Shown here piece by piece: positions 16,549-25,644 of a DNA stretch of 49,610 nt. The notes under the pieces were generated by a model, which made no database searches, had not been told where the DNA came from, and saw only the letters and a list, made by a program, of their open reading frames with translations. The stretch covers positions 1 to 49,610 of the forward strand of contig JAFRPG010000059.1 of assembly GCA_017429265.1 (NCBI GenBank), written 5' to 3'. The DNA comes from Clostridia bacterium (GTDB taxonomy: Bacteria; Bacillota; Clostridia; Christensenellales; Aristaeellaceae). The position numbers and the translations under genes are program-made. The number at the start of each line of letters is the position of its first letter. Positions within the stretch are counted from its first letter, which is position 1.

Positions 16549-17325
16549 TCACATCACCAGATAGCCGCCGTCGACGGGGATGACCGCGCCGCCGAGATAG
16601 TCGCTGGCGTGGGAGGCGAGGAAGAGGCACGGCCCCTTCATGTCATCGCCCGTGCCCCAGCGCTGCGCCGGGATCCGCTGGGTGATCTCGTCGTACCGCT
16701 CCCGCGTATAGCGCGGGTGGGACGGATCGGTCAGGGCCGCGTTCATCTCCGTATCCATGTAACCCGGGGTGATGGCGTTGACGTTGATGCCGTAGCGGAA
16801 CAGATCGTTGCTGAACGCCTTGGTCAGCTGCGCGACGCCGCCCTTCGAGGCCGCGTAGGCCGCGATCGTCTTCCCGCCGAAGAAGGAGATCATCGAGGCG
16901 ATCAGGATGATCTTGCCGTACCCCTTCGGCTTGAAGATGCCGGCTGCCGCGCGGGCCAGCCAAAAGACGGAGCTCAGGTTCGTGTCGATGACGTCCTGCC
17001 AGTCGTCGTCCGGGAACTCGTCCGCGGGATGGCGGCGCTGGATGCCATGGGAGACGACGAGGATGTCAAGGTCGCCGCCCAGTTTCTCCACGCTCTCGCG
17101 GAAGGCGGCCTCGCATTCGCCGCGCTTCGACAGGTCGGCGCGGACACCGTGGCAGACGAACCCCTTCCCGGCATACTCCTCCGCGACGGAGAAGGCCGTC
17201 TCGCCGGTGCCGATGATGCAGACCTCCGCGCCGGCTTCCATCAGGCCCTCGGCCATGCCGCGGCCCAGGCCCCGCGTCCCGCCGGTCACGATCGCTTTTC
17301 TTCCTCTCAGGTCAAACAGATCCAT
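16549..17325 (-). CDS. SDR oxidoreductase, KduD-like
   Basis: 258 residues. The Rossmann glycine motif is VTGGTRGLGRG (residues 13-23) and the catalytic pair is YAASK (Y157, K161), with Ser in IASMIS ahead of it. The ends (RIPAQRWG, FLASHASDYLGG, VDGGYLV) match 2-dehydro-3-deoxy-gluconate 5-dehydrogenase (KduD) and related sugar-acid SDRs. The usual NNAG is replaced by VSHG (91-94). It follows the S66 peptidase by 20 bp and is probably co-transcribed. The exact substrate is inference; a sugar acid is most likely. Confidence 0.8.
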   Translation of the reverse strand: MDLFDLRGRKAIVTGGTRGLGRGMAEGLMEAGAEVCIIGTGETAFSVAEEYAGKGFVCHGVRADLSKRGECEAAFRESVEKLGGDLDILVVSHGIQRRHPADEFPDDDWQDVIDTNLSSVFWLARAAAGIFKPKGYGKIILIASMISFFGGKTIAAYAASKGGVAQLTKAFSNDLFRYGINVNAITPGYMDTEMNAALTDPSHPRYTRERYDEITQRIPAQRWGTGDDMKGPCLFLASHASDYLGGAVIPVDGGYLVM

Positions 17326-17345
17326 ATGGTCCTCCCGTGTTTCCG

Positions 17346-18374
17346 TCAGTCCACAAAGCGGATGGTCTGCGCGGCGGCGTCGACGGTCGCCTCTGTGCCG
17401 AAGGGGATGATGCAGCGGGGCATCGCGTGGCCGATGTTCACGTTGAAGACGATCGGCAGTGAGGGCCTGCCGATGACCCTCACCAGCAGTTCTCTGTATT
17501 CCGTCGCGTACTTTTCGTTCATGGGCTTTCCGGCCAGCACGCCGGACACCGCGTCAAACACGCCGGTTTCCTTCAGGTATTCCAGGGACCGGCGGTACTT
17601 TTCGGGCGTCGGCGTCTCCTCGCTCGACTCGAGCAGCAGGATCCGGCCTTTCCAGTCCTCCGCGCCGGGGAAGAGACCATACTTCCGGCACAGGGCGGGC
17701 ATGTCCGCATACCGCTCGCCATCGAAAAAGTCGTGGAGGGTGTCGATGCACCCGCCGAGGATCCTGCCGGAGAACACGGCGGGCCCCTGCAGGAGCTCAA
17801 AGCCGCGGTTGGGTCGGGCTTGCAGCGCCTTGCCGACCTGGTCCGGGGTGAAAGCCTCCCGCTCCGGATACCACACGTCGCTGGGCCTGATCTCGCGGAT
17901 CCGGCCGGTCGTGATCAGCTCCTCGAAATACCTGCGCGTGTAGGGGTGCATCTGCGGCCCGATCTCGCACAGGTCGGGGAGGAAGGCCTGGCCGTAGAAG
18001 GTGCGGAGGCCGACTTTGTGCAGCATCAGATGGTTGACCGTGGTGTCGGAGAAGCCGAGGAAGGGCTTGTCCGTCACCGCGCTCTCCAGCTCGCCGTGAT
18101 CGAACAGGTACGGCAGCAGTCGGTAGGTGTCGTCCCCGCCGATCGCGCAGAGAATCATGTCGATCTCCGGGTCGCGGAAGGCCAGGAGCAGATCCTCCGC
18201 TCTCTTTTCCGGGTGGTCGCGGACGAAGTCGATGCCGGACAGGGCGTGCGGCAAGAAGCGCACGCGCAGACCGTATTCCTCCAGCCGGCGGACGCCGATC
18301 TCCACCTCGAAGCGGACGAAGGGCTCGCCGATGATCCCGCTGGACAGGCTGACGATTCCGACGGTTCTGATCAT
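17346..18374 (-). CDS. S66-family LD-carboxypeptidase (MccF-like)
   Basis: 342 residues. S66 marks: GGDDTYRLLPYL (about 79-90), nucleophile Ser in GFSDTT (S109), and the C-terminal His in NIGHAMPR (H316), with a Glu-rich strand LLLESSEE between. S66 enzymes cleave L,D-peptide bonds in cell-wall peptides, while the MccF branch cleaves microcin C-like acyl-sulfamoyl adenylates; this sequence looks closer to the MccF branch. AGGAGG precedes ATG 18374. It is divergent from merR. Confidence 0.85.
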   Translation of the reverse strand: MIRTVGIVSLSSGIIGEPFVRFEVEIGVRRLEEYGLRVRFLPHALSGIDFVRDHPEKRAEDLLLAFRDPEIDMILCAIGGDDTYRLLPYLFDHGELESAVTDKPFLGFSDTTVNHLMLHKVGLRTFYGQAFLPDLCEIGPQMHPYTRRYFEELITTGRIREIRPSDVWYPEREAFTPDQVGKALQARPNRGFELLQGPAVFSGRILGGCIDTLHDFFDGERYADMPALCRKYGLFPGAEDWKGRILLLESSEETPTPEKYRRSLEYLKETGVFDAVSGVLAGKPMNEKYATEYRELLVRVIGRPSLPIVFNVNIGHAMPRCIIPFGTEATVDAAAQTIRFVD

Positions 18375-18499
18375 AGTTCCTCCTTTGCGGATGCGCTGAG
18401 CGGTTTCAACGCTGTCTATTCTGCCCGGAAGCGGAAAATCCTCTCATCGCGCGCCTTCTCTTTTTTCGGAACAGGAAGAAAATTCCTGCCGCGAAGGGC

Positions 18500-18530
18500 T
18501 TGACTTTGACGCTGCGTCATAGTATATGAT
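18500..18530 (+). promoter_or_regulatory. MerR-type promoter and operator
   Basis: TTGACT (18500-18505), a 19-bp spacer, and TATGAT (18525-18530). The over-long spacer is the hallmark of MerR-activated promoters. Inside it lies a perfect palindrome, TGACGC-T-GCGTCA (18507-18519), the expected position for the regulator. The promoter drives the merR gene itself, so autoregulation is likely. Confidence 0.8.
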
Positions 18531-18561
18531 GGCAACGTCACGAGGGGAGGCGGTCAAGGTG

Positions 18562-19287
18562 ATGACTGTGCACGAGGTGAGCAGGCTGACGGGGGTGAGT
18601 ATCCGCGCCCTGCAGTACTACGACCGGATCGGGCTGCTGGAGCCGTCCGGACGCACGGAGGCAGGGTACAGGCTCTACGACGGCGCGGCGCTGGAGACCC
18701 TGCAGCAGATCCTGCTGTTCCGGGAACTCGAATTCCCGCTGAAGGACATCCGGGCGATCATGCGGGACCCGTCCTTCAGCCGCGAAAAGGCCCTGGACCA
18801 GCAGATCGGACTGCTCGAACTGCGCAGGGAGCATCTTGAAAGCCTGATCGCGCTTGCCCGGAGGATCAGAGAGACAGGAGGGACGGTCATGGATTTTTCG
18901 GCCTTTGACACGAGGAAGATCGACGAGTACGCGGAGCGGGCCAGAGCGTCGTGGGGCGGCACCGCGGAGTACAGGGAATACGAGCGGAAAAGCGCTGGCC
19001 GCACGGCGGAGGAGGAAGCCGGCCTCGCCGCGGGCCTGATGGACATCTTCGCACGGATGGGCGCGCTCCGGCAGGGCGACCCGGCCTCCGCGGAAGCCCA
19101 GGCACTGATCCGCACGCTGCGCGACTACATCACGGAGCACTACTACGCCTGCAGCGACCGCGTGTTGGCGGGCCTGGGGCAGATGTACGCAGCCGGCGGT
19201 GAGATGACGGACAATATCGACCGCGCCGGAGGGGAGGGCACCGCCGCCTTTGCCGCCGCCGCGATCCGGGTGTTCTGCGGCGGATGA
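18562..19287 (+). CDS. MerR-family regulator with a TipAS ligand-binding domain
   Basis: The N-terminal winged helix is standard MerR (MTVHEVSRLTGVSIRALQYY, then LEPSGRTEAGYRLYD), followed by a dimerisation helix. The C-terminal part (about 110-240) has the TipAS/antibiotic-recognition pattern: YAERARASWGGTAEYREYE and a later ITEHYYACS. Relatives (TipA, Mta) respond to drugs and activate efflux or their own gene. The start is ATG 18562, or GTG 18559, which has better spacing to GGGGAGG; an ATG at 18526 overlaps the -10 and is excluded. No obvious target transporter is adjacent except the divergent S66-SDR pair. Confidence 0.9.
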   Translation: MTVHEVSRLTGVSIRALQYYDRIGLLEPSGRTEAGYRLYDGAALETLQQILLFRELEFPLKDIRAIMRDPSFSREKALDQQIGLLELRREHLESLIALARRIRETGGTVMDFSAFDTRKIDEYAERARASWGGTAEYREYERKSAGRTAEEEAGLAAGLMDIFARMGALRQGDPASAEAQALIRTLRDYITEHYYACSDRVLAGLGQMYAAGGEMTDNIDRAGGEGTAAFAAAAIRVFCGG

Positions 19288-19306
19288 TACCGCTTTGCCG
19301 CTGACG

Positions 19307-19373
19307 AAAAAAACGCTCGGCGATCTGCCGGCCGCGGACTGGATCAGTCCGTGACCTCCGGATCGCCGGCGTT
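19307..19373 (-). terminator. Terminator overlapping the end of the Nudix gene
   Basis: AACGCTCGGCGATC (19312-19325) pairs with GATCGCCGGCGTT (19361-19373), spanning the Nudix stop. On the minus strand seven T follow. It ends the long flippase-to-Nudix operon. Confidence 0.65.
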
Positions 19374-19805
19374 TTCATTGCCGAGATAAACCGCGGTCTT
19401 CTTCCCGGCGCACAGATCCATGATCGGCCGCCGGAGCCTGGACGGGTAGAGCGGGGCACGGTTGAGGGTATCGACGGGCAGCCACTCGTACCCGGTTTGG
19501 TTTGCGTCGGGGTGGGGCGGGACATCTGCTTCCCCGAGGTATTCGCACCGGAAGACGATGTCGACCCGGTGGCAGGGTTCACCCTCGGCCCCCTCGATGA
19601 CGAAGAGGACGTCCCCGGCTCGGACGGCGATGCCGGTTTCCTCTGCGACCTCCCGCTCGGCCGCGGCGGGGAGGGCTTCCCCGGCCCGCTGGCCGCCTCC
19701 CGGCATGATGTAGAACACGTCGTCCCGGTCGCACAGCCGGATGGCCAGCATCCGCCCGTCCCGGATTACCAGCGCCTTCGCGGAGGTCCTGACTGTCCGT
19801 TCCAT
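19344..19805 (-). CDS. Nudix hydrolase
   Basis: 153 residues with a full Nudix box, G37-x5-E43-x7-REVAEETGI (to residue 59), which binds the metal for pyrophosphate hydrolysis of nucleotide-like substrates. The early strand MLAIRLCDRDDVFYIMPGGG is typical. The start ATG 19805 lies 10 bp after the ABC exporter stop, so it is the last gene of that operon. The substrate cannot be told from sequence. Confidence 0.9.
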   Translation of the reverse strand: MERTVRTSAKALVIRDGRMLAIRLCDRDDVFYIMPGGGQRAGEALPAAAEREVAEETGIAVRAGDVLFVIEGAEGEPCHRVDIVFRCEYLGEADVPPHPDANQTGYEWLPVDTLNRAPLYPSRLRRPIMDLCAGKKTAVYLGNENAGDPEVTD

Positions 19806-19815
19806 GAGTTCCTCC

Positions 19816-21606
19816 TCAGAATGTCTGTGCAGGCTCGGGCTGCTCGGTGTACATGCGGTAGAGCCCGGCGTAGAGGCCGCCGCGGCGCATCAGCTCCTCG
19901 TGCGAGCCGGTCTCCTCGATCCCCTGCTCGGTCAGGACCCAGATCACGTCCGCATTGCGGATGGTGGTCAGACGGTGGGCGATCGTGAACACGGTGCGTC
20001 CCTTCGCGAGGGACTCGAGGGACTGCTGCACCAGGCGCTCGCTCTCGTTGTCCAGGGCGCTGGTCGCCTCGTCTAGGATCAGGATCGGCGGGTTTTTGAG
20101 GAAGACCCGGGCGATGGAGATGCGCTGCTTCTGCCCGCCGGACAGGCGGACGCCGCGTTCGCCGACATAGGTGTCATAGCCGTCCGGCAGGGCGGCGATG
20201 AAGTCGTGGGCGCCGGCGAGCTTCGCGGCCTCGACGGCTTCCTCGCGGGTGGCGCCGGGCTTGCCGTAGAGGATGTTGTCCAGCACCGAGCCGGAGAAGA
20301 GGTAGACGTCCTGCTGCACCATGCCGATGGCCCTGCGGAGGCTCTTCTGCTGCAGGCTGCGCACATCCTGCCCGTCGATGAGGATCCGGCCCTCGGTCAC
20401 GTCGTAGAAGCGGGGGATCAGGTTGCACAGGGTCGTCTTGCCGGCGCCGGAGGGGCCGACGAGGGCCACGCTCTGCCCCGGCTTCACCGTCATGCTCAGG
20501 CGGTGCAGGACGTCGCTGTCGCTGTCCTGATAGTGGAAGCCTACGCCGTCGAAGACCACCTCACCGCGCACGTCGGTGAGCGGCTTGGCGTCCGGGGCGT
20601 CGGTGATCTCCTCCGGCGCGTCCATGATCTCATAGAAGCGCTCGATGCCGGTCATGCCGCGCTGGAACTGCTCGATGAACTCGACGATGCGGCGGATCGC
20701 GTTGAGCAGGACGCTGACGTAGAGCAGATATGCGGCGTAATCCGCCACCTCGAGCTGGTCGTTCCTGATCATCAGCGCGCCCACCACGACGACGAGGATG
20801 TACATCAGCGCGTCAAAGACGCGGTTCGAGGTGCCGAACTCCGCCATGTAGCGATAGCTGGTCGCCTTGTAGCCGAGGAACTTTCGGTTTCCCTCGCCGA
20901 ACTTCTCCTCCTCCATGTCCTCGTTGGCGAAGGACTTGACCACGCGCACGCCGAGGAGGCTGTCCTCCACCTGCGCGTTGATCTCGCCGACCTGGCGGTT
21001 GCGGAGCTTGAAGGCCTGGCGGAACTTGTGGTTGTAGCGCCAGGCGAAGAAGACCATGAAGGGCAGCACGCCGAACATGAGCAGGGTCAGCAGGACGTTC
21101 ATCCGGATCAGCAGGATAAAGCTGACGATGATCTTGATCCCGGCGATCAGGAACTCCTCCGGACAGTGGTGGCAGAACTCCGTCACCTCGAACAGGTCGG
21201 AGGTGATCCGCGACATGATCTGGCCCACCTTGGTGTGGGAGAAGTAGCTGAAGGAGAGCTGCTGCAGATGGTGGAACAGGTCGGTGCGCATGTCGGTCTC
21301 GAGCTTCGAGCCCATGACGTGGCCGATATACTGCATGTAGTAGTTGGCGGCCGCGTCGATGACGCGCAGGATCAGATAAAGGCCGCCCATCTTCAGCACA
21401 AAGTCCGTGCGGATGGCCGAGATGCCCTGCTCGGAGGTCGCAAGCCCTGTGATGGCCCGCACGATCATGGGCAGGACGAGCTCAGCCACCGAAGTCAGGG
21501 CGGCACAGCACAGGTCGAAGAGGACGGTCTTCCAGTATCTGCGGTAATAGGGGAGGAAGCGCCGGATTAGCGTTCCGGTCTTCATGGTCTTCTGGGTCGA
21601 CTCCAT
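19816..21606 (-). CDS. ABC exporter, fused membrane and ATPase domains
   Basis: 596 residues. The N-terminal six-span membrane domain (about 1-330) is followed by an ATPase with Walker A VGPSGAGKTT, Q-loop VQQDVYLFSG, signature LSGGQKQR, Walker B ILILDEATSALD and the H-loop IAHRLTT. It works as a homo- or heterodimer exporting lipids, peptides or drugs; type cannot be fixed. The start ATG 21606 has AGGAGGG upstream; a GTG at 21627 overlaps the tlyA stop (GTGA) but has no ribosome site. It is cotranscribed with tlyA and nudix. Confidence 0.9.
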   Translation of the reverse strand: MESTQKTMKTGTLIRRFLPYYRRYWKTVLFDLCCAALTSVAELVLPMIVRAITGLATSEQGISAIRTDFVLKMGGLYLILRVIDAAANYYMQYIGHVMGSKLETDMRTDLFHHLQQLSFSYFSHTKVGQIMSRITSDLFEVTEFCHHCPEEFLIAGIKIIVSFILLIRMNVLLTLLMFGVLPFMVFFAWRYNHKFRQAFKLRNRQVGEINAQVEDSLLGVRVVKSFANEDMEEEKFGEGNRKFLGYKATSYRYMAEFGTSNRVFDALMYILVVVVGALMIRNDQLEVADYAAYLLYVSVLLNAIRRIVEFIEQFQRGMTGIERFYEIMDAPEEITDAPDAKPLTDVRGEVVFDGVGFHYQDSDSDVLHRLSMTVKPGQSVALVGPSGAGKTTLCNLIPRFYDVTEGRILIDGQDVRSLQQKSLRRAIGMVQQDVYLFSGSVLDNILYGKPGATREEAVEAAKLAGAHDFIAALPDGYDTYVGERGVRLSGGQKQRISIARVFLKNPPILILDEATSALDNESERLVQQSLESLAKGRTVFTIAHRLTTIRNADVIWVLTEQGIEETGSHEELMRRGGLYAGLYRMYTEQPEPAQTF

Positions 21607-21623
21607 AGGTCCCTCCTGATTCG

Positions 21624-22457
21624 TCACAGTGCGCTGTGCGCGTCGGAGACGAGGCGGCGGATCGCGGCGGCGTCGACGCCGGGGCAGGCCGGGTCGTGCG
21701 CGCGGATCTCGGCGAGGAATTCGATGTTGCCCTTGGGGCCCGTGATGGGGGAGAAATCGAGGGCCCGCACCTGCAGGCCGATGGTCTCGCAGAAGGAGAC
21801 GATGCCGGTGAGGACCTCCTCGTGGACGCGGGGATCGCGCACGACGCCGTTCTTGCCCACCTTGCCGCGTCCGGCCTCGAACTGGGGCTTGATCAATGTG
21901 TAGAAGACACCCTCTTCCCCCATGATGGAGGCTGCCACGGGCAGGAGCAGGCGGATGGAGATGAAGCTGACATCCATCACGGTGACCGTCGGGTGCAGGG
22001 GCACCATCTCAGGCGTCAGGCCGCGGGCGTTGGTGCGCTCCATCAGCGTGACCCGCGGGTCCTGCCGGAGATTCCAGTCGAACTGGCCGTAGCCCACATC
22101 GACGGCGTACACATGGGAAGCCCCGGCGCGGAGCAGCACGTCCGTAAAGCCGCCGGTCGCGCAGCCGATGTCCATGCAGACCGCGCCCGTCACATCCGCG
22201 TGAAAGGCGGAGAGCGCCTTTTCGAGCTTCAGCCCGCCGCGGCCCACATAGGGGTGGGCGGGCGCCCGGACGGTCAGCGGTGCGCTCTCGGGCAGCAGCT
22301 CGCTGGGCTTGAGGATCTTCTTCTCGCCGGTGTAGACCTCGCCGGCCATGATGGCGGCCTGGGCCTTCTCGCGGCTTTCGCACAGGCCGCGCTCGTGGAG
22401 CAGGACGTCCGCTCGCTTTTTGGTTTCCTTGCCTTGCCGGCTGATCTGTTCGCTCAT
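21624..22457 (-). CDS. tlyA: TlyA-family rRNA (cytidine-2'-O)-methyltransferase
   Basis: 277 residues. An N-terminal S4 RNA-binding domain (KKRADVLLHERGLCESREKA) precedes a Rossmann methyltransferase domain with the SAM motif MDIGCATGGFTDVLLRAGA and the strand MDVSFISIRLLLP. TlyA 2'-O-methylates 16S/23S rRNA and is linked to capreomycin sensitivity; some homologues have other roles. The ATG overlaps the dxs TGA (ATGA). Adjacency to dxs is a common Clostridia arrangement. Confidence 0.92.
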   Translation of the reverse strand: MSEQISRQGKETKKRADVLLHERGLCESREKAQAAIMAGEVYTGEKKILKPSELLPESAPLTVRAPAHPYVGRGGLKLEKALSAFHADVTGAVCMDIGCATGGFTDVLLRAGASHVYAVDVGYGQFDWNLRQDPRVTLMERTNARGLTPEMVPLHPTVTVMDVSFISIRLLLPVAASIMGEEGVFYTLIKPQFEAGRGKVGKNGVVRDPRVHEEVLTGIVSFCETIGLQVRALDFSPITGPKGNIEFLAEIRAHDPACPGVDAAAIRRLVSDAHSAL

Positions 22458-24334
22458 CCGCGCTCGCTCCGTTCGCTGTCGTGGGGGAGGACGGCCAGGA
22501 TCCGCCTCGTCAGCTGCGCCGGGGTCAGTCCCAGCAGGCGCAGCAGCTGCTGCCTGGCCCCGTGCTGGACAAAGGTGTCCGGCAGACCGAAGGCGATCCG
22601 GGGCGGCGGGAGCTCCTCCGCCACCAGGAAGCCGGTCACTGCGCTGGCAAAGCCGCCCGTCAGCAGATGCTCCTCCAGCGTGAACATCGGCCGATCGGAG
22701 AAGGCGCGCAGCAGTTTCTCGTCGAGGGGCTTGACGGTGGAGCAGTTGACCACCGCGGCCTCGACACCCTCCTTGAGAAGGAGGTCGCGGACGCTCACCG
22801 CGGTTTCGACCATGGAGCCGACCGCCATCAGGACACAGTCCGCGCCGCGCTCGAGCACTTCCCACCGGCCGGGGGTGAAGCGCTTGCAGGGGTAGCGCTC
22901 GCTCATGTCCGCCGGAGTGCGCCCGTAGCGGATCATGACCGGGCCCTCGCTCTGCGGGGTCCAGCGGATCATGTGCCGGAGCTCGCAGATGTCGCGGGGG
23001 GCGAGCACCGTCAGGCCGGGCACGGGAAGGGCTTCCGCCAGATCGAAGACACCGTGGTGGGTGGCCCCGTCCTCGCCGACCAGGCCGGCGCGGTCGATCA
23101 GGAAGACGACGGGTAGGCGCTGCATCGCCACGTCGTGGATCAGCTGGTCAAAAGCCCGCTGGAAAAAGCTGGCGTAGATCGCGACATAGGGCCTCAGCCC
23201 GCCCGCGGCCATGCCGGCCGCCATGGTGACCGCATGCTCCTCCGCGATGCCGACGTCGAAAATCTGTTTGGGATAAGCCTCGGCGAAGAGGTCAAGCCCC
23301 GTGCCCTGGGCCATGGCGGCGGTGACGGCGACGATGCGGTCGTTCTCCTTCGCCAGCTCGCACAGGCCCTCCGCCATCACGCGGCCGTAGGGCGGGAGCA
23401 GGGAGGTCTCGCGGGCGTTGCCGCTCTCGACATAGAAGGGCGGCGTGCCGTGGAAGCGCTCGGGCTGCTGCTCCGCCTTGTCATAGCCGTGGCCCTTCTG
23501 GGTCAGGACATGGACAAGCACCGGCCCTTCGATCAGCGCGGCCTTGCGGAGGATCTGCTCGAGGCGCTCCTCGTCGTGGCCGTCGATGGGGCCGATGTAG
23601 CGGAAACCAAGGGAGGTGAAAAAGCCCTCGTCGATGAACAGGGAGCGCAGGAAGCTCTTGCTCGCATGGATAAAGCGGTAGACGGGCTTGCCCACCAGGG
23701 GGATGCGCTGCAGGCGTGAGCGGACCCGGCGCTTGGTGCTGTTCCAGCCCTTGCTCACGCGCAGGTCGGTCAGGTGGCTTGAGAGCGCGCCCACGTTCTG
23801 GGAGATGGACATCTCGTTGTCGTTGAGGATGACGATCAGGCGCGTGCCGCTTGAGCCCGCGTCGTTGAGCGCCTCATAGCACAGGCCGCCGGTCATGGCA
23901 CCGTCGCCGACCACGGCGATGATGCGGCGCCGCTCGCCGAGCTGATCCCGGGCCCGCGCAAGGCCGAGGGCGGCGGAGATCGCGGTGGAGGCGTGGCCGG
24001 TCTCGAAGACGTCGTATTCGCTCTCCGCGCGCTTCGGGAAGCCGGAAAGCCCGCCGAAGGTGCGCAGGGAACCGAACCGCCAGTAGCGGCCGGTGATCAG
24101 CTTGTGCACATAGGACTGGTGGCCGACGTCGAAGATCACCCTGTCATCGGACAGGTCAAAGACGCGGTGGAGCGCAAGGGTGAGCTCCACCACACCGAGG
24201 TTGGAGGCGAGATGTCCGCCGCGCCTGGAGACGGTCTCCACCAGGGTCTCGCGGATCTGGCGGGCCAGGTCGGCCAGCTCCTCCTGCGAAAGATCCTGCA
24301 GGTCGCGCGGGGATCGGATGTTCTCAAGCTGCAT
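22454..24334 (-). CDS. dxs: 1-deoxy-D-xylulose-5-phosphate synthase
   Basis: 626 residues, normal length. It condenses pyruvate and glyceraldehyde 3-phosphate with thiamine diphosphate, the first step of the MEP isoprenoid pathway. Motifs: GGHLASNLGVVELTLALH, the ThDP motif GDGAMTGG followed by NDNEMSIS, GPIDGHD, and FDVGIAEEHAVTMAAGMA with the catalytic Glu. The start ATG 24334 has GGAGG 8 bp upstream. It lies 17 bp after capA and overlaps tlyA, so it is in the 27.1-19.3 kb operon. Confidence 0.95.
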   Translation of the reverse strand: MQLENIRSPRDLQDLSQEELADLARQIRETLVETVSRRGGHLASNLGVVELTLALHRVFDLSDDRVIFDVGHQSYVHKLITGRYWRFGSLRTFGGLSGFPKRAESEYDVFETGHASTAISAALGLARARDQLGERRRIIAVVGDGAMTGGLCYEALNDAGSSGTRLIVILNDNEMSISQNVGALSSHLTDLRVSKGWNSTKRRVRSRLQRIPLVGKPVYRFIHASKSFLRSLFIDEGFFTSLGFRYIGPIDGHDEERLEQILRKAALIEGPVLVHVLTQKGHGYDKAEQQPERFHGTPPFYVESGNARETSLLPPYGRVMAEGLCELAKENDRIVAVTAAMAQGTGLDLFAEAYPKQIFDVGIAEEHAVTMAAGMAAGGLRPYVAIYASFFQRAFDQLIHDVAMQRLPVVFLIDRAGLVGEDGATHHGVFDLAEALPVPGLTVLAPRDICELRHMIRWTPQSEGPVMIRYGRTPADMSERYPCKRFTPGRWEVLERGADCVLMAVGSMVETAVSVRDLLLKEGVEAAVVNCSTVKPLDEKLLRAFSDRPMFTLEEHLLTGGFASAVTGFLVAEELPPPRIAFGLPDTFVQHGARQQLLRLLGLTPAQLTRRILAVLPHDSERSERG

Positions 24335-24351
24335 GAAGGTCCTCCGGTGGG

Positions 24352-25608
24352 TTATTCGTCTCCGGAAGGGAGGGGTTCGGGCTCCCGGGTCATCAGGGGC
24401 TGGTCCACGAGGTCCAGGGTGCCCGGCTTGCCCGTGTTCTCCGGCGTCGGAGTCGGGGTGGGGACCGGGGTGGCGACCGGGCCGGTATCGCCGGGCGCGG
24501 GCTTCGGCGTGGCGAGCGGCGGCAGTTCGATGGGCTCGCCCACGGGGAGATAGACCAGTTCGACGCAGCCGGTCTCCTCGTTGAACTCGGGGAGCCGGAA
24601 CGCGGTGTCGAACTGAACGTCCGTCAGCACGAGGGCGGCGTCCTCCCCAGTGACGAGGCGGGGCTGGTAGTCGTTGTGCGGCGCGCTGCCGGAGATGAAG
24701 GTCGGGTAGACGAGCAGACGCTGCCCGAGGTATTTGCCGTCGTCGGAGAAGGTGAATTCCGCCTGCACCACGATGGCGTAGAGGCTCGTCACCGGCCGGT
24801 GGCCGCGCCACATCTCGGTGCGGATCTCACAGTTGCCGCCAAAGACGAAGTTGCCCAGCGAGTAGCAGATGTAGCGGTTCCGGTACATGCCGATGCCCTG
24901 CACCACATGGGGGTGATGCATGATGATCAGATCGGCGCCGCTGTCGATCAGGCGCTCCGCGGTGCGGGTCTGGTAGACATTGTGCTTGGGGTCGTACTCG
25001 GTGCCGCCGTGGTAGCACACGACGCAGGCGTCGGCCTGGCCGTTGCGCTTGAGGTAGCTCATGGTGGAGCGGATCGTGTCGATGTTGTTCTGCAGGCTCG
25101 AGGAGTCGATGGCGAAGAAGGCGATGCGGATGCCGTCCTTGACGAGCAGATAGTAGCGGTCGATGCGGAACCAGGACACGCCGGCGTTGGCGAGGGCTTC
25201 CTTGGTGCGGTCGAGGCCGAGCGCGCCGTAGTCGCCCACGTGGTTGTTGGCCAGGGCGGCCGCCTCGATGGAGACGCTCGTGACGATGTTCGTGAACTCG
25301 ATCGGGCCGCGGAAGCGGTAGACCTTGTTCTGATTCTCGTTGGCGCGGGAATCCTGCAGGACGCCCTCGAAGTTGATCACCGTCGCGTCGTCCGAGGCGA
25401 ACATGTCGGCAAAGTTCCGGAAGAAATAGTCATACCCTTCTCGCATGGCATAGGCGTCGAGGGAATTCTCCATGCCGCGTGTCCGCTCGGTGGAGCCGAT
25501 GGTGCAGTCGCCGGTGAAGGTGACGCGGATCACCTTGTCCGCTCCGGCCCAAACAGGCAGGCAGAGGATCAGCAGCAGGGCGGCCGTCATCAGAAGAGCT
25601 TTTCGCAT
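24352..25608 (-). CDS. Exported CapA-family (PGA_cap) protein
   Basis: 418 residues. The signal peptide is MRKALLMTAALLLILCLP to about residue 23. The body (about 28-320) is a CapA/PGA_cap calcineurin-like domain: FTGDCTIG, VINFEGVL, LANNHVGDYG, and MHHPHVVQGIG. A Thr/Pro-rich tail (ATPVPTPTPTPENTG) follows, typical of surface stalks in this window. CapA proteins take part in poly-gamma-glutamate or other surface polymer formation; the exact role varies. The start is ATG 25608 with GGAGG; it follows the flippase by 36 bp, which supports an envelope role. Confidence 0.85.
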   Translation of the reverse strand: MRKALLMTAALLLILCLPVWAGADKVIRVTFTGDCTIGSTERTRGMENSLDAYAMREGYDYFFRNFADMFASDDATVINFEGVLQDSRANENQNKVYRFRGPIEFTNIVTSVSIEAAALANNHVGDYGALGLDRTKEALANAGVSWFRIDRYYLLVKDGIRIAFFAIDSSSLQNNIDTIRSTMSYLKRNGQADACVVCYHGGTEYDPKHNVYQTRTAERLIDSGADLIIMHHPHVVQGIGMYRNRYICYSLGNFVFGGNCEIRTEMWRGHRPVTSLYAIVVQAEFTFSDDGKYLGQRLLVYPTFISGSAPHNDYQPRLVTGEDAALVLTDVQFDTAFRLPEFNEETGCVELVYLPVGEPIELPPLATPKPAPGDTGPVATPVPTPTPTPENTGKPGTLDLVDQPLMTREPEPLPSGDE

Positions 25609-25644
25609 CGGTCGAACCTCCGTATTCATTGGGTGGGGGAACGG

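Noticed and set aside
18526..18561. MerR start at ATG 18526
   Set aside because: This ATG lies in the -10 box, so it cannot be within the transcript.
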